From contig JACDQD010000010.1 of the NCBI GenBank assembly GCA_019843655.1, positions 2,711,637 to 2,775,636 on the forward strand: a DNA stretch of 64,000 nt, read 5' to 3'. This DNA is from Lethocerus indicus. Lineage: Eukaryota > Arthropoda > Insecta > Hemiptera > Belostomatidae. A program made the position numbers and the translations under genes. Shown here one piece after another: positions 49,001 through 62,022 of this stretch (positions within the stretch are counted from its first letter, which is position 1; each line of letters opens with the position of its first letter). A model generated the notes under the pieces. That model made no database searches. It saw only the letters and a program-made list of their open reading frames with translations, and had not been told where the DNA came from.

Positions 49001-52000
49001 TGAAATACTGTTACACTTGTTTATTGCTCTGAATTCCTTTTTTCATCGCTAATTTTTTCCGCTGTTTTGTATTCCATATTCGTTTTCTCGTTTTAAAGAA
49101 GAATTAGAGAGTTTAATGTTTTTGGTTGGGATATTATCCCCCGAGTACGATCACGTGTGCATGACGTTGCGGGCTTTTGTCATGTATATAGTCCGGTTTG
49201 AGCGGATTAATGAATAATTTAAGTGAAATCTAATGAGCATACTGCGGTCGAGTGGACTTAATCAGTTTAACGCGATAGCAGTGGACCGAAAATTCGATTC
49301 TCGATTGAAGCCCCGAGAATTTAATTTGAACTTAATAAATTAAATACAGGTGTTAGTCAGATGGTTATTATAAATTATCGGTGTGGTTCAGATTAATTAG
49401 CCTTTTTACTTGAGACTTGAGATATATAATATGCATGGAATATATACAAATTATAACATTTAAGAAATGCATACAATAGTCAATTCTTGGGAAATTCAGT
49501 TCGGCGACTAATTAATATTTTAAATTTAGTTCTCCTTAATGTAAAATGAGGAATGGGTCGAATTTTTGTTTAAAGTTACCGTCAGGTATAAAATAAATAA
49601 TGAAAGCTTCGCTTCAAAAGAGAGTACCGTGGAATGCTGATTAATCACATAGGGCGCTTTAGAGGACTTGTGTCCGGACGATATGCAGATTAACGGCCCG
49701 TTTCGTTTGCCGTTTAAACGGTTTAGCGATTAAATTATCCAAACAGAAAAGGGGGACACCGAACGTAATCCTCCAGGCAGTAGTCCTACCTTTTAATTAC
49801 GATCGATTAGAGCCGGCTTTCAACTTCCGAAATTGGCTGCGTCAGTATTCAGAAATGGGCATCAGTCCAAAGTCATTCCAAGCTTTACGGTGGGTGGGGG
49901 CTGAAATGGCGGGAGAAGACCTTGCTGATTAAAGTGTTAACAGGGAAATGGCTAAATGTAAAGCGCCGACACATGTCCCTAACCCGTTTTTTGAACAAGT
50001 TTGAAAACAAAATTAAGTCTAACACGGTTTCGTTGAGCAATCTGCATGTCAAGGTTTCGTAAATTCTGCAGTATTTATTTATATCCTAATATAACAGGCT
50101 CATTTCGATTATTTTTCATTTCCTATTCCGAAACACGTATCGTATGTTTAGGTAGTTACCCACTCGGCACTTCGATAGTTACTCACTTTCATAAAAGCGA
50201 GAGAGTAACAGTATTCGGAAGTGTAAATTAGACAGTAGTGAAAACGAGATTTCATCGAGATTATGTCAATCCCGTTGTCTCCTTTGCCTCTCCCAGCCCT
50301 CAACACTGTGTGCCTCGTAAAATGTAACATTCGCGTTCGCGTTTTCCCTCTGCCAATAAAAGTTAACGGCCATGCCGATACCTATAGGGACAGGTAGTTA
50401 ACGCGGAAGTGGGGGGATAGGATTGAACGCAAGGTCCGCGGTCGAAAACGGGGGCGGAGTTAATACTAGCCGAGTGGAGGATTTATTGAGTTGTTTGTTT
50501 GAAAATTGGCGCTGCCCCGGGGCGGCAGAGGTAGAGGGGACCGGAGCCGCGCAGCTAATGCCGAACGTAGTTTGCATCCATATGAACGTGCCCAACTGGG
50601 AGGGTCCGGCCTAATAAATCCGTACGGGAGACGAACGGGACGGGCCCCAAATCAAAAAACACAATTTTTAAAATTCAACTAGACAGTTCGGAGTGAAAAT
50701 TTCCTTGAAAAAATACAACTTCAGCAGGCTTGATACTTTTTGTTATATTCAATTTATGATAAGTATTGTGGTCTCATGTATTTTTGTCTCGGATATAAGA
50801 AATGCAAGTATTTCAAATATACGTGGTTATAAGTACAGAGATCGTTTTTTTCAATATTCATTTTTGGTAGGGCGCAGTTAGTGGGGTCCCCTACTGGGAT
50901 ATTTGAGCACAGAATTAATTAATCCTATTATTTATATTTAGAAGAATTAATATATTCATGTAGCCTGGGTGGAGGTAGAGGGGCTGTTTTCCGGGCTGGA
51001 TTCTGCCAATTGCAAATTATATGTCAACGCGACATATATAATTGATGATGCTCAATTCCTACAAAGAACCCTCTTCTTCTTGGTCGTGGCCGGCAAGAGA
51101 GGAATAGTGGCCATAAATTACCGACGTCACGGGCCTTAAATTTATGCCGTGTATCCCTGTGCCAGTGGGCTGGTGGTGAGGGCGTGAAAAAAGGATCTCA
51201 TTAACATGTTGAAACATGCTTCGAAGTGGAAACGGCGCTTTCCCCGATTTTGCCAATCTGGTCGCCGCAGCCAGATAAAAACACAGGTGAAGTACGAATT
51301 GTGGCTTTCGGTCACGGCAGTCGGCCTCTTCGAAACCATTAATTCGTCGCGCAACAATGTCGTCACGAGATTCTCCTATTTCCGAAGTTTAAATCTCGAT
51401 GGTTGAATTTATAGGAAAGCTTCGACAACAAATCGTTGAGAAAATATATGAATGCATATTTGTCTGTGCAATGATATATCCCCAGACTCGGACGGAAGAT
51501 CCAGATATAAAACTCAAACGTACAGAAACGAACCCACTTGCTACGTAGACTTCTCGACAAGAGATCACAAAATTACCAACGAAAAACAGTTTTAAACAAT
51601 TTTAGTCGTGACCCCCGACTGGCTTATTCATCTTTAATTTTATTATTATAACTTTTCTCAGCTTATTCGACCTTACATAATGTTCGACTTTCGAATTCTC
51701 CGAACAAATTGTTGACAAGTACCTGGCCGAACTGACGGCGAAGAGCCGCTGATTCGGCACTTAGCGGGGCGTCGACAAGCGCTCTCCGAGAGACGGACAG
51801 GTGACTGGGGCAAATTCATTAAATTATTTCGGCCCGGTTAGCCCGACCGGGTCTTACCGCTTGACTCGGTGTCTCGTGCCCCAGTAACACAGAACCAGCA
51901 GCGGTAGCTCGGGCCCACTATTGCACTTTGTAATTGATATTGTCGCGAATCTGCCATTTTAAATTGCATTGAGTGGCTGCCGCGAGCGTAAACTATGTTC

Positions 52001-53289
52001 TCGGATTTTTATTATTACAACCTTCCCGAATGTTATACATCAGTTTTTGTACATCCTTATATTTCTTGCCCCATATTTTTTTTGTTTATATTAACGGTAA
52101 TTATAAAACAGTTCGGTAGCGTGTACATAAATGTAAAAAGACCCGCTGGGTGGTACGAAGCGACATTTGTATATTGTAAACTATATCCTGTAGGCGTTCA
52201 AAGAAAATAAATTTTTGATTTAAATTGAAAATATTTGATGACGGCCACGTGGACGGCCGCTTCTCGGGTTCCGCGGCTGATTTCCAACTTTTCAGTCAAC
52301 ACCCAAGTTTGAATATACCGGGTATACTAACCGGGTGGGGGGTGGAAGGGGGAGCAAACAGTTTGAACCGTATCGTTTCCCCAATTTCAGCAGAACCAAC
52401 GGCCTGGCTGGGTGTACAAGGCGCGCTCCAATATTAAACTTAAACACTGTCATACGCCGAAATGACTCTTTCAGATATAAGGGGGTAAAGTTTATTTTAA
52501 CTGTGGCGGAGATGGGAGAATTAAAAAAAAAAATTTTATTTTAGTTCATCCTCAGTGAAAGTGCCCGAGCAAAGCGCCCTATCCCTGTCCTCCCAAAAAA
52601 GCTATCCCAATACTCAAATTAGCGAATTTGGGTCCCATATGTCAAGCTTTTGAGTCAATATAAATTTTTTTAAATTATGATATCGAGGCAATTTTATCGA
52701 TGTTGAATGTTACAAATCATAAATTCTACCCAATTTGTACATGAACACCGAGTATCAACTTAGTGCTTCGGCCTGAAAGTGGGAATGAAAATCGGACGGT
52801 GGCAACGTCCTCGCCCGTTCTGGTCGGACAATTTAATGAAGTTGGGCGTCCAATGAGTCCAATCGGGCCCTTAATTTGGACCGATTTACGAGAATAGAAC
52901 CCAACGTGGGGGCAGTGATTCCAATCCCGAAATATCTGCCAACAGATTCCTCTTCTTTCACACATTGAAAATTGCCATTTATATAACATCAATATTGGAT
53001 ATATATCATCAATAACAGCTCCCTATTAATCATACAGTTGTAAGAACATAAGCAGAAATGTCAATGGTGACTAGATTCTACTGAATTCTAAATGATATCG
53101 TACGGGTGGTCATCCAACCCCGAGAAATGCCTGAAGCTAATTTTTATTCGTGTTCGGATCCCCAACTCTCGAGTATCGCCAATCTGGCTACTGTGTAATA
53201 AAACTCTCGTGCCTAAAGTGTCTTGAGGAAGCCGAAATCTAGACCTAGAAAGTAGGACGGGACTTTGGAAGGAGTCCCTGTTAGCGCTG
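46038..53289. other. No gene seen
   Basis: AT-rich DNA with short frames only. If a 5' noncoding exon of the minus-strand gene at 45625-45809 lies here, I could not recognise it. Confidence 0.4.
52565..52590 (+). repeat. Family-1 short match
   Basis: CCCGAGCAAAGCGCCCTA is identical over 17 bases to the complement of 63601-63622, and then diverges. Confidence 0.35.
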
Positions 53290-53560
53290 TGGCGGAGGGA
53301 CAAATTGAGCTCTCCCCGGGCGCCTTGGGCTAATGAACTGGCAACTGGAAGCCTGCAGCGCCCTCAACACCTACCATTTCCGCGTACCCTTTCGCTTCCA
53401 TTTCCCCCCTTCCCGACTATTCTCGAGATTTCCCCGGTTAGCTCTCCTTCTGGCTTTCCTAATCGAGGTCGGCGCCAAGGCTGGGGCCATAAACGGTGCG
53501 GGGACGTCGGAGAAAACGGCTGGGTTCGCAGCTCGTGTGTGACAACTGCGTGCCATTTAG
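53290..53560. other. GC-rich patch with overlapping open frames
   Basis: Frames of 60-120 codons are open on both strands with no domain and no convincing splice signals. The composition differs from the AT-rich flanks. It could hold an exon, but strand and frame cannot be chosen. Confidence 0.2.
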
Positions 53561-55321
53561 GTCATCTTTTTTCGGCAGCATTTTACCAAGACGGTCCGGA
53601 ATATCACCACCCTTGCGACCTTCTGTCGCCACTCTTTTGCGCCAAGTTTCAGCAAGTGGTATTACAATATTAACACACCCAGCTGTTGATGAAAGCATTT
53701 TCTGTTTAAATGTACTATATATATTATTTATTTATATATCCCAAAAAATATTTAATCCGTTTTTTGAATCCAAAATTTCAAATCTTGTTAAACTGACTAA
53801 GTGTTAATGTTGTAGGTAATCGCATCGATTGAAATAATTATTTTTTTATAAAATTTACTTTCACTTAATCATATTTACTAATCTATGTACTTTAAATAGA
53901 ACTTAGGACTGGTGTAGAATATGTAACCATATTAATTAAATTTTAACTTGTGTATTTAATTCTATATAACAATAGTGAGGCTCTTTATAATATGCGGACC
54001 CTTTGAACTCAAGCATGCCCACTCCTGGTATAATCGTCATATAATTTAGAAATCTATATACATCTATGAAGTGAGTTTAAGGGCATTTTGATTACTCTTG
54101 GCTATTGGTACTCCTTCGGTATATGTATGTTACGGACTGTAGCTCTCCAGACTATTATCTTATAATAATATATATAATAAAATAGCTCATACATAATTCA
54201 AACTATCGTGGCGCAAACGGTTAACAACACAGCCAGGAGGGCACACAGCCGAAAACGGGTATAGGTAATCTCGGGCTGAAATGAATTTCATCTCCGACAT
54301 GCGACTGAGAGAAACTTCTGGCGGAAGAGATTTGTAAGGAGTGAAACGTCGGCGACATCTCGGGCTCAATCAGAGGCCGTTGTCCCGACAATCAGGAAAT
54401 TGGGTAGGGCGCGGAAATTTGATATATTCTGTTTTGACGGAAGGCGAAGACATTCTTGGAAACGGGGCGGAGGCAAAAAGATGGGAAAGGGGAAAGTTTT
54501 ATTCCCGGCTATCAATCCGTCTAAACTGGCACTAACGCGATAAGGAAACGACGACACAGGACCTCAACATGAATCGACGCTAACAAATACCATTTTTAGA
54601 TAACGGATTTTTTGTTGTTGTTACGACTTGTATACAGACGACTTCATTCATTAAGAAAATTAAATTAGACGTTGCGGTCACAAAACTTCCCCAGTTATTT
54701 ATATTCTTACATTGGGATATTGAAGAATTCTATTTCACAATTTAAAAAGATTAAGAGATTATATCATATACTCACAGTTCACATCTAAATAGTTGGGACC
54801 CTGTCACAGATGGGAGTGGCATTCTTTATAATTGCTCCCGATCAAAACATCTTCCTCTCAATGCGTAATGTTTCATTTAAACGATCGATAGATTACGCTG
54901 GAATATTTCTTTATTTATTCAGACGCTCGAATAACCTGCCGGCAATTTGGAGGGGAAATGCCCTCCGTAAATCGGAATGGATCCGGCGTGAAAACGCCAC
55001 TGCTGCATATTCATGAGCGGCGCCATTCCTCTCAATCTTCTTCATCTCGTCTTATGAATCGTAAAAAGAAGAAGACCAAGCGTCCATTTTTCTTCCCTTT
55101 GATTTTTCCTTCGTTTTATTTTCTTTCCGTGCACAGCAGTACGCACAGGGTTTCGCGTTATAATATTATCGAACAATTCAATAATTAATCAATATAATCG
55201 ATTATTTATGGCACAGGTCGGAATATTTTCTGCGAGGAACAAATAATAGAATATACTATCCCATAAATTGGCCATAGTAAATTATAGACATTAAATACGT
55301 TTTAGAAAAATTGCCGGTCTA

Positions 55322-55385
55322 ATTTGCTCTTCTTCATCGTGGGCTCATTCTTGCCGTGGTTTCTCCCCAAGAATCTTCGTTAGGG
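55322..55385 (+). repeat. Family-1 variant fragment
   Basis: CTTCTTCATCGTGGGCTCAT followed by TCTTGCC matches 63053-63080 (CTCTTCACCGTGGGCTCATT, CTTCCCC). This is a sub-variant of the CCTCTTCATCGTG segment of the family. Confidence 0.4.
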
Positions 55386-55579
55386 TAACTTTTCCTGTTG
55401 CCGAGAAAATCACCCCATCCACGTCCGTCTACGAAGAAGCGTTCACGTTGTCTATTAAACTTTGCCGAGGGAAAGAACCTCTCTAATTAAAGTCAAAAGA
55501 CTGCGGTTCATTTTGATCTTCAAACTATTTTTTTTGTAAATATATCATGTTTACAGTAAGGCAGTGCTGGAGTTTTCAG

Positions 55580-55880
55580 AATTTTTCCATCCGAACCGAC
55601 AGACTTGGGTGGCGAGTAGAGTTTCAGAAATAGGGCCTGGAACCGGACGCCGGGTTTTAGTGGGGCATTAGGGTCCGAGGTTGGGCCGTGTGTGCAATTA
55701 CTGTGGGGTCTGTGGGGCGGCGGGGCGGAGGGAGGGGGGTCGTCAGGGCCCCGTTTTACGAGGCGACACCGGCCCACCATCCACCAACCAGCACCGCCAT
55801 TCAGCACCGCCTCTTCACCGCCCCCGGTCGGTCCCGGTATACACTCTGCCCCCCGCCGGGCTATCGATTTCCCTATAAGA
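55580..55880. other. GC-rich island with open frames on both strands
   Basis: G-rich sequence on the left (GGGGCGGCGGGGCGGAGGGA) changes to C-rich sequence on the right. Frames of about 130 codons are open on the plus and minus strands, rich in Pro, Gly and Arg as expected from base composition alone. No family is recognised. Confidence 0.25.
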
Positions 55881-56241
55881 ATTTTCCAGCCTGGGATGTG
55901 CAAGCCGCGACCCTGGCGACATATCTACCTACCCCACGACTAACAGAGTTACCGCACCGGATATTGATAAACCTTTTGAGATCGTTTTTCATTTTGAAGC
56001 TTCCTCGGTCGCCTTCGGGTGTAATTACAGCACGGGGTGAATCCGCAATATCAATAAAAATCCTTCCGATTACAAGGCTATAATTTAAAACAAGCCACGG
56101 CAGTGTTATAGCTCGAATAATTGCGGGAGAGAAAAACGTCCCAATCGTTTCTAGAGTCCTTGAATATGTTACGAGCGCTTGTCGAGGCCGCGGGGAACAC
56201 ACGCTAGTGTTCGGGAAAGTACACAAGTAGCATGTGGAGTG

Positions 56242-56278
56242 AGCCGTAGCCCGTAACTCAACGGGCTGAGCTACGGCT
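56242..56278. repeat. Strong hairpin
   Basis: AGCCGTAG and CTACGGCT pair over 8 bp. Inside them CCCGT and ACGGG pair over 5 bp around the loop AACTCA. A four- to five-base bulge (CTGAG side) separates the two stems on one arm. No T-run follows and no known RNA family is recognised. Confidence 0.5.
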
Positions 56279-57299
56279 TATTAATGCAGGCATTAAGACT
56301 GCGGTCTACGCATACACGCAATAGACATCCGGGCCCACATATTCTATGTGCAAATTCGAACTATAACCCTTTCATTTAGATACACCGCCACTATCTGATA
56401 CTCCTATCAACTCGTCGGTTGAGGGTCGGTTTATCATATTCTCAGTGATACCATTAATTATAGAAAATGGAAGGAAATTCATCATACCATTTGGTGATGA
56501 AACTCCCAGCAGGATATTTCAAAGTGCATTCTGAATCTTCAGTTTATTATATTGTGAAAAACGTAACATAGTTTCTATTGAAATATGGGTTGTAGGTACA
56601 TGGACAGGAGTATGTTGGTAATAATATACTGTATAGTAACACTAGTTATGGACACCGGTGTGCAGGCAAAACTCTTAACGATTAGGTTATGGGCGTGGGA
56701 CCATTAAAATGATATATGCCCTGGGCTGGTGTAATATCGCACGTGGCGGTCACCGGTTGGTGCCACGGTTATGGCCTTCACTGTATATCGGGTGGCTACA
56801 TATTGAAATATAAAAAAATTTATTATATATTTTGGGGGGCCCGATAATTATCCGCATCTGTGTTACCAACCGTATAGTTGTTACTATTTCCGAGTAGCCG
56901 AGTTAGGAAATCGAAAGATATTCCATTAGATAGCGTAAATCGTAACACTGGAGCCTTATTTGTATGAATAAATTTATCCCCGGAGAGACGTGAAACGCAT
57001 AAAATGATGTCGAGAAATATTATCGAGATTTATTTCCCGGCGTGGTCCGCATGCGGAATCGTTTCCGAATAAATACTGAATGTTCGAAAGCCGAAAAGTG
57101 TAATCCAATCGAAAAAAAGTGCTCGAACTCCGGCCAGATGTATGCGATCTTTCTAGGTTAGGCATCGTGCACAATCGCGCGCAATGTTTATAGACATTGG
57201 AAAACCATTTGGCGTCCAGTTAATTAAACTGCTTCAACAGTGCCCCTAGGAGGAGAGTTCATTAGTCGAACCATTCAATTTGTTTCTATATCGTTTACT

Positions 57300-57345
57300 C
57301 TGTTTGTATTTCAGCTCGATATTGTGCTCTCAATGTTGCCGTAAA
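57300..57345 (+). repeat. Family-1 short fragment
   Basis: ATTGTGCTCTCAATGTTGCC aligns with the TTGCTCTCAATGCTGCC core of the copy at 14822-14880. A TTTCAG precedes it, but no exon is supported. Confidence 0.35.
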
Positions 57346-58205
57346 ATAGTTTTAATCAAACAGTCCCGGCTCGCGCTTTAACAAACACACCTCGAATATT
57401 ACATACCGTAGATTATCATTTAGAAATATATTAAGTTTACATTAGCGTACATTGTTTACTTATTAGTTAGTGATATTTAATTAAAAATTGTTGGTATTTT
57501 TCGGGGCTCAAAAGAGGGGGTGAAAGGAGTAAAAGTTGTGTTAATATTTTATTTCAGTAAATGATAACTTGACATATTACGTTTCCATATTATGAGTTGT
57601 CAAGTATGTAATGTTATTGCCACTTTACAGAAGATCAAAATGCTCTTATTTTTTTCAGAATTTCGTTAATAATGTTGCCGCATGAAATATTCACTGAAAT
57701 TTAATTTCATAGTACCTAATTAAATTTCATGAAGTACCTTGCGATAATAGTCCTTCTTGTTGCAGGAAAAAAGCGCAATATTTTTCGTTGTTAGGCAAAT
57801 TAAAAATGTGCATCGTTTAGGGAAACAAAATTACTTTAACAGCATTGACTGAAACCTCTTTCTGATGGATACGCACACTTCTGACTCCCTCCTTTGGGTC
57901 CCGATAACCCAAAAGGGGAAAATTTATTACTCTCTTTGCTAATAACATGAATTCTTCTCACTGGAGTGTATAACATATCTGCAGTGAACAGAGAGACGTG
58001 TTTGCAGTATTTGAACGCTCTTTGAGCCCAAGACGGGAGCACTTTATACCGCTCAGACGATTCACGGGCATGGGGTTTTCCCGGCGATCCGCTGTCTCCG
58101 GAGAAATGGACTAAGGTTTTCTCTCTGCGAGGTTTCCAACAGCGTTAGTAGGCAACATGATTGAGCCCTCCCTGAAAGATATATGAGTTACTGTAGGTCC
58201 GTGAT

Positions 58206-58470
58206 GTTTATGTCTCCTCTCGCTGGTTTGGTCTTTTGCTAGACCGGTTTCGGCTGCTCGCCATCTTCATGTACTGTCACAGTACATGTGAAAGTGACAG
58301 TGCAGTGGGGATGCCCAAAAAACATCCAAAGTGCTAACAGTGACTAACACCGCTACTGAAGATGGCGAGCGGCCGAAACCGGTCAAGCAAAAGACCAAAC
58401 CAGCGAGAGGAGACAGAAACATCACCAACCTACAGTATTCCAACCCCTCGCAGACCACAAAACAGGTATA
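58206..58470 (+). mobile_element. Family-2 element, copy 2: 64-bp inverted repeat with hammerhead-like core
   Basis: Arms 58206-58269 and 58357-58420 are reverse complements over 64 bp with about three mismatches. The right arm reads CTGAAGATGGCGAGCGGCC then GAAACCGGTC. The CTGAAGA and GAAA parts, separated by a short stem, are laid out as in a hammerhead ribozyme core. The spacer holds a second small hairpin, ATGTACTG-tca-CAGTACAT, at 58269-58287. It also holds a stretch shared with the copy near 31520-31600 (GCAGTGGGGATGCCC, then AACATCCAAAGTGC). After the right arm, a tail with CCAACCCCTCGCAGACCAC matches the complement of the copy at 31371-31400. Penelope-like retroelements and retrozymes are known to carry small hammerheads. 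The absence of any reverse transcriptase suggests a non-autonomous derivative. Assignment to Penelope is inference. Confidence 0.6.
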
Positions 58471-61261
58471 TTAAACTATATATGAGTTAGTTAATCGTTA
58501 AGAGTCCGATGCCAGACGGGAGGTTGAACTAAAGAAAGAACCTTTCCCAGAAAATGCTTCTTTTGACACGTGGTCTGGATATATATACGATTGGGTTATT
58601 CAGTCCCAAGCTAGACAGGTTTCGCCTCCTCGTCATTGTCTCCAGCGTTGCCCCTATGTGCTTTGTTGTTAGCGCTCACGCGGCCGCGAACGCTCCACGT
58701 GGCGAATCGGTGAATTCGGTATGCATTGTCGACAATGTTCGGTCCCTGGCTCCAACAATGGACCAACCTCCCGGACGCCGTTCGGAATTCAGCGGCGGCC
58801 GCAATTCCCCTTCCCAATCAGATAACGCTTTATCGATTCAATTCGTAAACGGCCGCCGGCTTAACAACCGCCAATTGTAGATTCGCTTTCGATTGTAGCG
58901 GCGCAAAAGTTACAAGCAATTGGCGTCGCTGGCACCCGGTTATAGACAAATCTGGCGCCAAAAAATCTAGAATACTGAAATTCCAGCGAATTCTTTTTCT
59001 TTACCGATTCGATGATCGCGTAGGAATTTTCTTCGTCACTTAAGACGTCGGAATTAATTTAAGGTGGAGAACGATTATTACTTGTGCCTGACTATGGGGG
59101 CATACATGACTATTATATGAGTATCTATTATGACTACATCGTTAAATTATCATCGGAAAACCTCGTATAGTTAAGGACCAAAAAAACGAGTGGAGGCAGA
59201 AGTTCGCAATATTGATATGGCAATTTATCATAAAAATATCTGTTCTTTTTTCGAATTTCCCGTTAATTTATTTTCAAATTATTTTTATTTTAAAATAAGT
59301 CAGTATAGTGGTGCCGCGCACACGGGCAAACCAGAGCCACAATACTGAGTTTGCTCAGTTAGAGGGTTATTAAACGTTTGAATTCTTTCTTCTTTGAGTG
59401 TTCCTAATTTATGTTATCGGTAACCGAATATTAGGGCAGACTATTTTAGGATTGTTCGCGATCGATATACAACGTGCGAAAGGGATAACGGCGAAACAGG
59501 TGGCGGCTTGAAGCTGACATTTGACGCCGGTACTGCCCCTCGAAAAGGTTAGACTTCTAAGAGTTGCCCGTGCCAAATTCCTCCTCTCCAATTGTCAACC
59601 GAGTCGTTCATTTCCGTGTTGGCATTTTGATAATAGTAATAATAATGGTATTTTTCATTCGTAACTCAACGTTTTCAAGAGTTTTCGGTACTAGTTTATA
59701 TATACGAGGGGCGCTGAGTGAAGTGGGCTTCTACCGTTTGGTGAGCTGATCTTCAAACAAAACTGGAAATTTGAATCGATCTCCGGCCGAGTCAGATCGC
59801 TGTATGGAATATTATATTTTTTTTTCACTTTTGACCCGATTCGGGAGCTGAATGGTCGGAGCTGGCATTATACAGCCGGTGGAGGAGGGGTGGGGGAACC
59901 GGAATTGGGATTGTTAGGGGATAAAAGAAAGGTTTGAATCCGAGACCCCGGTTTCGCGCTTTGTTCCCCCCTTTACGTTTTCTCTTTTTGTGCGTGACGA
60001 GCATTCAGGGGTTGAACAGAAAAAAACTAGTTTAATCATAGGTTGGGCGCGGGGCTTCTTTAAACGAGCCTTTGATGGCACCGTGCATCAAAACCCAGAA
60101 CGCACTTTTCCTATCGTCGCTTTTACCATCCCGATTGGAATTTTTATTTTGGATTTCGTTCATCTTTTCTTTTTCAATTTAAGAATTGACGCGTAAAATA
60201 TCCGCGAATATCAGTGCAAATGAACTCCGTCCAGTGGCTCTTTGGTTGAAATGTGCTCGTTTCCATTTTCGATCTACCCGCGTTTGATGAATCATCTAAT
60301 CTTTGCGAGGTAAGTTTCAGTTATATTGAGAGTTGCTTTCAGATTTCACTGTAATATTTCCTTTTCCTGTAAAACGCTCGGCGGTAGTCTCGTTTCCCGT
60401 TTGGAAATTGAAAGCTGGCCGGCCCCGGGATCGAGGCTTAGCGCCGGGATATTGAAGCCAATGCGCCAATTTGCAGTTTAATTTATGGTAAACAATGCAA
60501 ATTTCCAGCGTCAGCGCGAACCCACCACCGATGAGGCATCGATGCCCAGTGTCCAAACGTGCCTCGATCGATCGATAGCCTACCACAATTAAATTTTACG
60601 CGAAACAACAGTATCGTTGTTCAATTAAAAAATATTTTTATAGTCAAGTTCAAGTCGGTTGCATTCCAAGTTGTACGAATTATAACATACACGTTTTTAA
60701 TTTAAAATGATTTTTATAAATATTGTTTACGAGTTTTGAAACAATTTCATGGATTTTTTCCCAAAAACGATAATTCCAAACTGAAAGTTATTACAATGAA
60801 TTTCATAGTGTTATATAGTTTGAGTGATTAATCAAGTAGAGTAGGAAAAGTAATGAGTTTGGAAAAACAATGAAAGGGGTTATAACTCGCAATTATATGC
60901 AGAACTGCCTTTTATCACCCCGTATTTGATTTACGGTCTGGCTTGAGGGTTTGTTTTACTTCCACAAGAGAGGAGAGTGAGAGACTGTTCAAATATTAGT
61001 TCGGAGAAGATATTGAGAATTCGTATGGGATCAGGAGTTGTAGGTAACGCGCAGGACAGTTATAAAGAGGTAATAAGAAAAATAATTTAAACGCGAAAAA
61101 CAAATTTAAGCTCCGTTCGGGATAAGTTGGAATTTAGCGCCCTTCCGAGAAATTTATGCGTAGAGGAAACTGGACACGGTATATCGGTCTTAAACGGCAC
61201 TATCGGGACCCCGAGTGAATAATGGGGCCGTCTTGAACTTCTTATATATTTCTTCTTTCAG
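58471..61261. other. No firm gene
   Basis: One plus-strand block, 60235-60309, ends at a consensus AG/GTAAGT donor and is open in one frame (25 codons, including EMCSFPFSIYPRLMNHLIFA). Its acceptor is weak. A short GATCGATCGATCGAT-like run lies near 60570. Confidence 0.3.
58590..58660 (-). repeat. Decayed family-2 motif
   Basis: The minus strand carries GACGAGGAGGCGAAACC followed by TGTCTAGCTTGGGAC, a diverged version of the GAAACCGGTCTAGC arm. It lies about 170 bp beyond the intact element at 58206-58470. A chance 108-codon frame overlaps it. Confidence 0.3.
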
Positions 61262-61483
61262 TTTTTTTGTGAAACATTCATTTTGAGATTTCATGAGCCC
61301 CGACTGTTTTCGTTGCCGGCGGTGCTGGAAAACACGCTGGTTACCGATCAAAATTCAAAGAACACAAGGACTTTTATCGACTTAATAAGGTATATGCATA
61401 TGTCGCTGGGGAGATACCAACGTCAGTGGACAACCCTATCCCTGTCCCGCCAGTTGGAGGCTTTCCTCCGAAAGAGGAAGTAA
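61262..61483 (+). CDS. Candidate exon, unknown protein
   Basis: A strong acceptor (a TTTCTTCTTTCAG tract ending at 61261) is followed by 74 codons open to TAA at 61481-61483. The translation reads like ordinary protein, with stretches such as LPAVLENTLVTDQNSKNTRT and a basic end, LRKRK. An internal AAG/GTATAT at about 61389 could act as a donor, which would make a 128-nt internal exon instead. Only one of the three frames stays open from the acceptor to the end. No domain, membrane segment or family is recognised. The flanks are AT-rich and carry no neighbouring exon that I can join to it. A false positive from a chance acceptor is quite possible. Confidence 0.28.
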   Translation, partial: FFCETFILRFHEPRLFSLPAVLENTLVTDQNSKNTRTFIDLIRYMHMSLGRYQRQWTTLSLSRQLEAFLRKRK

Positions 61484-61958
61484 TTAATTCTAAAGTAAAA
61501 GCTAAAAATCCACTCGCCGGGCAGTATAAAGAGCAAACCTTCATACATGAAAATATAATTTAGTGTCATTATTATGGCTAGCGTAGTCATAGTACCGCCG
61601 ATCTTTATAAGATCCCCCATATTCCCATATTTCTATTTTGTTTTATTTCAACCCCACGTCCCCCCGTCAACCGGCCTAGCGCTCCTAATTACTTTTAATT
61701 CGGTCAAACTAATTCCAAAGGGGGAAGGGAACTTTTCCTATTAAAAGTTGGCAACGATGGGCGTCGGGCCGACCTCAACTTTTATGAAACTGAAAGATAT
61801 TTTCTTTTTCTTTTTTCAATTTTTTTTTATTTTACGTTAAGAATTTCTGGAAAGGTATATCTGAAGAAAACTGGGTTGTACCGAATATTGAACACGGAGT
61901 ATTTCGGACTTTATTTGAAACTATAGGTTCTTGTTTCTTAGTTTATTGAGTTACTTTT

Positions 61959-61962
<4 letters not shown>

Positions 61963-62018
<56 letters not shown>
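61963..62018. repeat. (AT)n microsatellite
   Basis: An uninterrupted TA run preceded by a T-rich stretch and followed by GGGTCGGAG. Confidence 0.95.

Positions 62019-62022
<4 letters not shown>

Noticed and set aside
55520..56083. Frames of 127 and 131 codons on opposite strands
   Set aside because: They lie in GC-rich DNA where stops are rare. Pro/Gly/Arg bias follows base composition, and no strand is favoured.
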